Of a stretch of 64,000 nt of DNA, positions 60,482 through 64,000 are shown piece after piece. Position 1 is the stretch's first letter, and each line of letters starts with the position of its first letter. The position numbers and the translations under genes are program-made. Below the pieces are notes generated by a model. That model saw only the letters and a program-made list of their open reading frames with translations. It did no database searches and was not told the DNA's origin. Source of the stretch: Polynucleobacter sp. AP-Melu-500A-A1 (GTDB taxonomy: Bacteria; Pseudomonadota; Gammaproteobacteria; Burkholderiales; Burkholderiaceae); assembly GCF_018882125.1 (NCBI RefSeq), contig NZ_JACVOZ010000002.1, positions 1 through 64,000 on the forward strand. Direction: 5' to 3'.

Positions 60482-61603
60482 ATGAGTCTTCTGTTTACTA
60501 GCTATACCCTAAATAGCCCTCGTGGGCCCCTAAAACTGGCTAATCGCATTGTCGTCGCTCCTATGTGCCAATACTCAGCAGTCAATGGTGAGGCTACTGA
60601 CTGGCACCTCATGCACTGGGGTAATTTGCTCAATAGCGGGGCAGCTTTATTCATTATTGAGGCTACTGGAGTAACCCCTGAAGGCCGTATTACTCCAGCA
60701 TGCCTAGGTTTATGGGATGACCGCACTGAGGCCGCCTTAAAAGATAAATTGACTAGGGCACGCCAATTGGCGCCTGCTACACCGGTTTTTATTCAACTGG
60801 CACACGCAGGTCGTAAGGCATCTAGCGCGACACCCTGGGATGGCGGTCAACTGCTCTCAGTGGATCAAGGCGGTTGGGCGACTGGCGCTCCCTCTGCAAT
60901 TCCACAGCTTGAAGGTGAGCGAGCACCAAATGAGCTAAATAAAACTGATTTGCAAGAGATGATTGATGCATTTGTAATGTCAGCTCAACGTGCCGATCGA
61001 GTGGGTGTTGATGGAATTGAATTACATGGCGCCCATGGATATTTATTGCATCAGTTTTTATCGCCAATCGCTAATCAGCGAACTGATGAGTATGGTGGCG
61101 CCTATGAAAATCGCATACGCTTCCCATTGGAGTTATTTACAGCAGTCAGGGCTGCTTATCAGGGTCTTCTAGGTATCCGTATCTCAGCTAGCGATTGGAT
61201 TGAAGGCGGATGGACTCCCGAGGAAACTGCAGACTTTGCAGCACGTTTAAAATCTTTAGGCGCAAACTTTGTACATATTTCTTCAGGCGGAATTTCACCT
61301 GCGCAAAAAATTGCCATTGGCCCTCATTATCAAGTGCCATTTGCCAAGATTGTGAAAGACAAATCTGGTCTTCCCACGATGACAGTTGGGCTCATTACAG
61401 ACCCACACCAAGCTGAAGAAATTTTACAAAGTGGCGATGCAGATCTTATTGCATTAGCACGGGCATTCTTATATAAGCCAAGGTGGGCATGGGAGGCAGC
61501 AGCTGCCTTAGGCGGAACGGTCCCATCAAACGAGCGCTATTGGCGTTGTCTACCACGCGAAGCACAAGCTATATTTGGCAATGTCAAAATCGGTCAGCGC
61601 TAA
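60482..61603 (+). CDS. NADH:flavin oxidoreductase (Old Yellow Enzyme, YqjM-like)
   Basis: 373 residues. The FMN barrel begins ANRIVVAPMCQYSA, whose Cys marks the thermophilic-like (YqjM) class of Old Yellow Enzymes. IQLAHAGRKAS, ELHGAHGYLLHQFLSP, and DEYGGAYENRIRFPLE are conserved; the two His residues of HGAH hold the substrate. ALARAFLYKPRWAWEAAA is the FMN phosphate side. It reduces activated C=C bonds with NAD(P)H. The physiological substrate is unknown. It is divergent from mmsA and 24 bases before a Bug gene. Confidence 0.93.
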   Translation: MSLLFTSYTLNSPRGPLKLANRIVVAPMCQYSAVNGEATDWHLMHWGNLLNSGAALFIIEATGVTPEGRITPACLGLWDDRTEAALKDKLTRARQLAPATPVFIQLAHAGRKASSATPWDGGQLLSVDQGGWATGAPSAIPQLEGERAPNELNKTDLQEMIDAFVMSAQRADRVGVDGIELHGAHGYLLHQFLSPIANQRTDEYGGAYENRIRFPLELFTAVRAAYQGLLGIRISASDWIEGGWTPEETADFAARLKSLGANFVHISSGGISPAQKIAIGPHYQVPFAKIVKDKSGLPTMTVGLITDPHQAEEILQSGDADLIALARAFLYKPRWAWEAAAALGGTVPSNERYWRCLPREAQAIFGNVKIGQR

Positions 61604-61626
61604 TTAAAAAATAATAGGAGATAGTC

Positions 61627-62604
61627 ATGAAAAATATTTACCTTGCTCGCAAAGCATTACTAGCTTTAAGTGTTTCCTTCGCCTGCAACTTCGCTGTTGC
61701 GGATGTCTTTCCAGATCGGCCAATTACCCTAGTGGTACCAAATCCACCTGGCGGACTGGTAGATACCTCTGCACGCCTATTAAGCGAGCCATTAACTCGG
61801 GTTATTGGCCAACCGGTTGTAGTGGATAACAAACCGGGTGCTAGTGGAAATACTGCTTATCAATATGTAGCTAAGGCAAAACCTGATGGCTACACCTTGC
61901 TGATTTCTTATTCTGGTTACCACGTTGGAAATCCAGCGCTCATGGATAAATTACCATGGGATCCAGTGAAAGATTTTTCTCCTGTAGCTCTTTTAACAGT
62001 TTCTACTAATGTGATTGCTGTACACCCATCAGTTCCAGTAAATAACCTTAAAGAATTGATTGCGTATGCAAAGGCGAATCCTGGTAAGTTAAATTATGCC
62101 TCGCAAGGAAATGGTTCCGTATCTCACATCGGTACCGAAATCTTCAAACAAACTACTGGTGTAGATATGGTGCATGTACCATATAAGGGTTCTGGTCCAG
62201 CAGTGCAGGATGTGCTCGCAGGTCAGGTACAAGTATTTATTACTACGCCACCATCGGTGATGCAGCATGTCCAAAGCGGAAAATTAAAAGGCTTGGCAGT
62301 GACTGGGAAGAACCGTCATGCTGGAATGCCTAATGTTCCGACCACAGCAGAAGCTGGGCTGGCTTCTTTCCAGCTTGAGTCTTGGGTCGCTTTATATGCT
62401 CCAGCCGGTACTCCTGCGCCAGTCATCACTAAATTGACAGACTCGGTGAAAAAGAGTCTTGCTTTGCCTGAGGTTAAGGAGAGAGCAGATGCAGCAGGGG
62501 TAGAGTTGCGCTATCTAAATCCCCTGGCGATGGATGCATTGCTGAAAAAAGAATTGCCATATTGGTATAAAGCGATTAAATCAGCCAATATCACGCTCGA
62601 TTAA
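61627..62604 (+). CDS. Tripartite tricarboxylate transporter substrate-binding protein (Bug/TctC family)
   Basis: 325 residues with signal peptide ending near NFAVADV. Motifs are FPDRPITLVVPNPPGGLVD, VVVDNKPGASGNTAYQYVAKAKPDGYT in outline, and HVPYKGSGPAVQDVLAGQVQ. It is a periplasmic binding protein with no transporter membrane genes nearby. AATAGGAGATAG precedes the ATG. Adjacency to the flavin oxidoreductase suggests a shared substrate or operon, which is inferred only. Confidence 0.92.
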   Translation: MKNIYLARKALLALSVSFACNFAVADVFPDRPITLVVPNPPGGLVDTSARLLSEPLTRVIGQPVVVDNKPGASGNTAYQYVAKAKPDGYTLLISYSGYHVGNPALMDKLPWDPVKDFSPVALLTVSTNVIAVHPSVPVNNLKELIAYAKANPGKLNYASQGNGSVSHIGTEIFKQTTGVDMVHVPYKGSGPAVQDVLAGQVQVFITTPPSVMQHVQSGKLKGLAVTGKNRHAGMPNVPTTAEAGLASFQLESWVALYAPAGTPAPVITKLTDSVKKSLALPEVKERADAAGVELRYLNPLAMDALLKKELPYWYKAIKSANITLD

Positions 62605-62629
62605 TCTGGAATTGCTCAGTCTCAACTCT

Positions 62630-62656
62630 TAATACCCACCGCAGGGTGGCGTATTA
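62630..62656. repeat. Stable hairpin between the Bug and SprT genes
   Basis: TAATACCCACC (62630-62640) pairs with GGTGG, a bulged C, and GTATTA (62645-62656), eleven pairs around GCAG. There is no T tract, so it is not a classic terminator. It may protect the 3' end of the Bug mRNA or regulate the next gene. Confidence 0.6.
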
Positions 62657-62697
62657 TCGCAATTTAACGTTTTGATACACCCTAAAAATTAGCGCAA

Positions 62698-63357
62698 ATG
62701 AAGCAACATTCTGTTCGAGAAGCATGGCTGGAGGATGCCGTAAAACACCTTGAACCTGTCTTCTCTAAAGCTGGGTATGCAATACCACCTGTAAGAGTTT
62801 CCTGTGGTTTCCCAGCCTCCAGCAGCCCAAGAACAACATTAGGCCAGTGTTGGCCTAGGGAACGCTCAGGCGGTGGCGTCAATGAAATTTTCATCTCCCC
62901 AAAAATTGATGATCCAGTCCAACTGCTCGATACGTTAGTCCACGAACTCTGTCATGCTGTTGATGACTGCTTTAGCGGTCATGGAGAAGACTTTAAAGGC
63001 ATAGCCCAAATGGTTGGATTAGAGGGTCCCGCTAGAATGGCCCATGCTACTGAAGAGCTCACTGTTAGGCTCATGATGATTAGTCAAGAGCTAGGCCCAT
63101 ACCCCCATCAGGCAATTGTTTTTCCACCTCCACGCCCCAGTAATGCCAGTCGTAGTAAAGCCAAGTGTGGGCAGTGCGGTTATGAGGTTACTCTATTGAA
63201 GAAGTGGGCTAGCTATGGTGCTCCTATATGCCCCAAAGATAACATTCGCATGCAAGAGGACATTCCTGAAACGATTGAAAATACGAGTGAATACGATAGC
63301 AAGTCAGGCGATGGAGCCAAAAAAGTCCCTGACGAGATTCGTCGTGCTATCAGCTAA
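62698..63357 (+). CDS. SprT-like zinc metalloprotease-type protein
   Basis: 219 residues. The zinc site HELCHAVDD, with a later His in FSGHGEDFK, is typical of SprT/Spartan-like domains. A C-terminal zinc ribbon (CGQCGYEVTLLKKWASYG, then PICPKD) has the expected Cys pairs. The last ~35 residues are charged and variable. Eukaryotic relatives cleave DNA-protein crosslinks; the bacterial role is not established. It is transcribed in the same direction as the Bug gene and precedes the dehydrogenase. Confidence 0.86.
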   Translation: MKQHSVREAWLEDAVKHLEPVFSKAGYAIPPVRVSCGFPASSSPRTTLGQCWPRERSGGGVNEIFISPKIDDPVQLLDTLVHELCHAVDDCFSGHGEDFKGIAQMVGLEGPARMAHATEELTVRLMMISQELGPYPHQAIVFPPPRPSNASRSKAKCGQCGYEVTLLKKWASYGAPICPKDNIRMQEDIPETIENTSEYDSKSGDGAKKVPDEIRRAIS

Positions 63358-63418
63358 TCCCCACCCCTATAAAAATTTCCTAATTCCATAATCACAACCC
63401 ATAAAAGAGATTTATCCC

Positions 63419-64000
63419 ATGAGCACAAAGAAAATATTTAAGAATCCAAAGATTGCAGTCATCGCTGGCGATGGCATTGGCAAGGAAGTGATGCCTGAGG
63501 GTATTCGGGCTCTTGAAGCTGCTAATAGCAAGTTTGGTATTGGTATGCAATTTGATTATTTTCACTTTGCAAGCTGTGACTACTATTTGAAGCATGGGAA
63601 GATGCTTCCCGATGATTGGTTTGATACCTTAATGAAATACGACGCTATTTTCTTTGGTGCCGTTGGTATGCCAGACATTCTCCCTGACCATGTATCGCTA
63701 TGGGGTAGCTTGATCCAATTCCGTCGTGGCTTTGATCAGTATGTCAATTTACGTCCAGTGCGTTTACTTCCTGGTGTTCCTTGTCCTCTGGCGAACCGTA
63801 AGCCTGGCGATATTGATTTCTTTGTTGTTCGTGAGAACACTGAGGGAGAATACTCTAGCGTTGGTGGAAAAATGTTCCCTGACACTGACCGTGAGTTTGT
63901 GATTCAAGAATCTATTTTCACTCGACAGGGCGTTGACCGAATTTTGAAATATGCCTTTGATCTAGCCCAAAGTCGCCCAAAGAGGCATTTAACATCCGCT
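63419..64000 (+). CDS. Tartrate/3-isopropylmalate dehydrogenase family protein (3' end outside window)
   Basis: Partial: 194 codons from ATG 63419, still open at the window edge. It begins with the family nucleotide segment IAVIAGDGIGKEVMPEG, then AIFFGAVGMPDILPDHVSLWG, LRPVRLLPG and FFVVRENTEGEYSSVGG, as in NAD-dependent tartrate dehydrogenase/decarboxylase (TtuC-like) and other isopropylmalate dehydrogenase relatives. The VSLWG segment and the RENTEGEYS loop favour tartrate dehydrogenase over LeuB. AAAAGAGA precedes the start. Confidence 0.88.
   Translation, partial: MSTKKIFKNPKIAVIAGDGIGKEVMPEGIRALEAANSKFGIGMQFDYFHFASCDYYLKHGKMLPDDWFDTLMKYDAIFFGAVGMPDILPDHVSLWGSLIQFRRGFDQYVNLRPVRLLPGVPCPLANRKPGDIDFFVVRENTEGEYSSVGGKMFPDTDREFVIQESIFTRQGVDRILKYAFDLAQSRPKRHLTSA

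Overview
The window looks like chromosomal DNA of a free-living freshwater betaproteobacterium of the order Burkholderiales, most probably Polynucleobacter or a close relative. This is inferred from the moderate GC content, the order tpiA-secG-tRNA-Leu-nuoA to nuoN, the greB/tRNA-Arg and rpoZ-spoT neighbourhoods, the sigma factor-DUF3619-DUF3106-RDD cluster, and the presence of three Bug-type tricarboxylate-binding proteins. No database search was run. No transposase, phage gene, CRISPR array or replication origin was seen. No stretch longer than 300 bases lacks a gene, leader or RNA feature.

Layout. 1-4244 is the 3' part of a very large repetitive surface protein (YDG/MBG-type modules, a run of 22 prolines, then a TonB-like C-terminal domain). 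4274-8365 carries a periplasmic M48 protease, a Phd/RelE-type toxin-antitoxin pair behind an AGTACT-rich regulatory region, a diheme cytochrome c, an alpha/beta hydrolase and a FixJ-type response regulator. 8531-17086 is housekeeping: a Bug protein, hemW-rdgB-rph on the minus strand, divergent yicC-gmk-rpoZ-spoT, then greB and tRNA-Arg(ACG). 17137-20637 is an MCE/Mla-type lipid transport operon whose permease carries an N-terminal STAS domain. It is followed by another Bug protein, an atypical SDR and an FtsX-like permease. 24942-27152 (minus strand) is an ECF-type sigma factor operon.

27346-34053 is biosynthetic: ilvI-ilvH-ilvC, psd-pssA, and leuA behind a leucine-rich leader peptide and attenuator hairpin. 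A SYLF protein, then rpsO-pnp with a highly structured intergenic region, a quinone oxidoreductase, tpiA, secG and tRNA-Leu(GAG) follow. 40045-54531 encodes all 14 subunits of respiratory complex I in the standard order, closed by a terminator. After this come a NUDIX hydrolase, a DUF1178 protein, a four-gene amino-acid ABC transporter, mmsA (minus), an Old Yellow Enzyme homologue, a third Bug protein, a SprT-like zinc protein and the start of a tartrate/isopropylmalate dehydrogenase cut by the window end.

The most interesting items are the adhesin-like repeat protein that ends in a TonB domain, the leuA attenuator, the AGTACT operator candidates with an apparently damaged RelE toxin, and the stem-loops between rpsO and pnp. 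Most of the rest is ordinary core genome.
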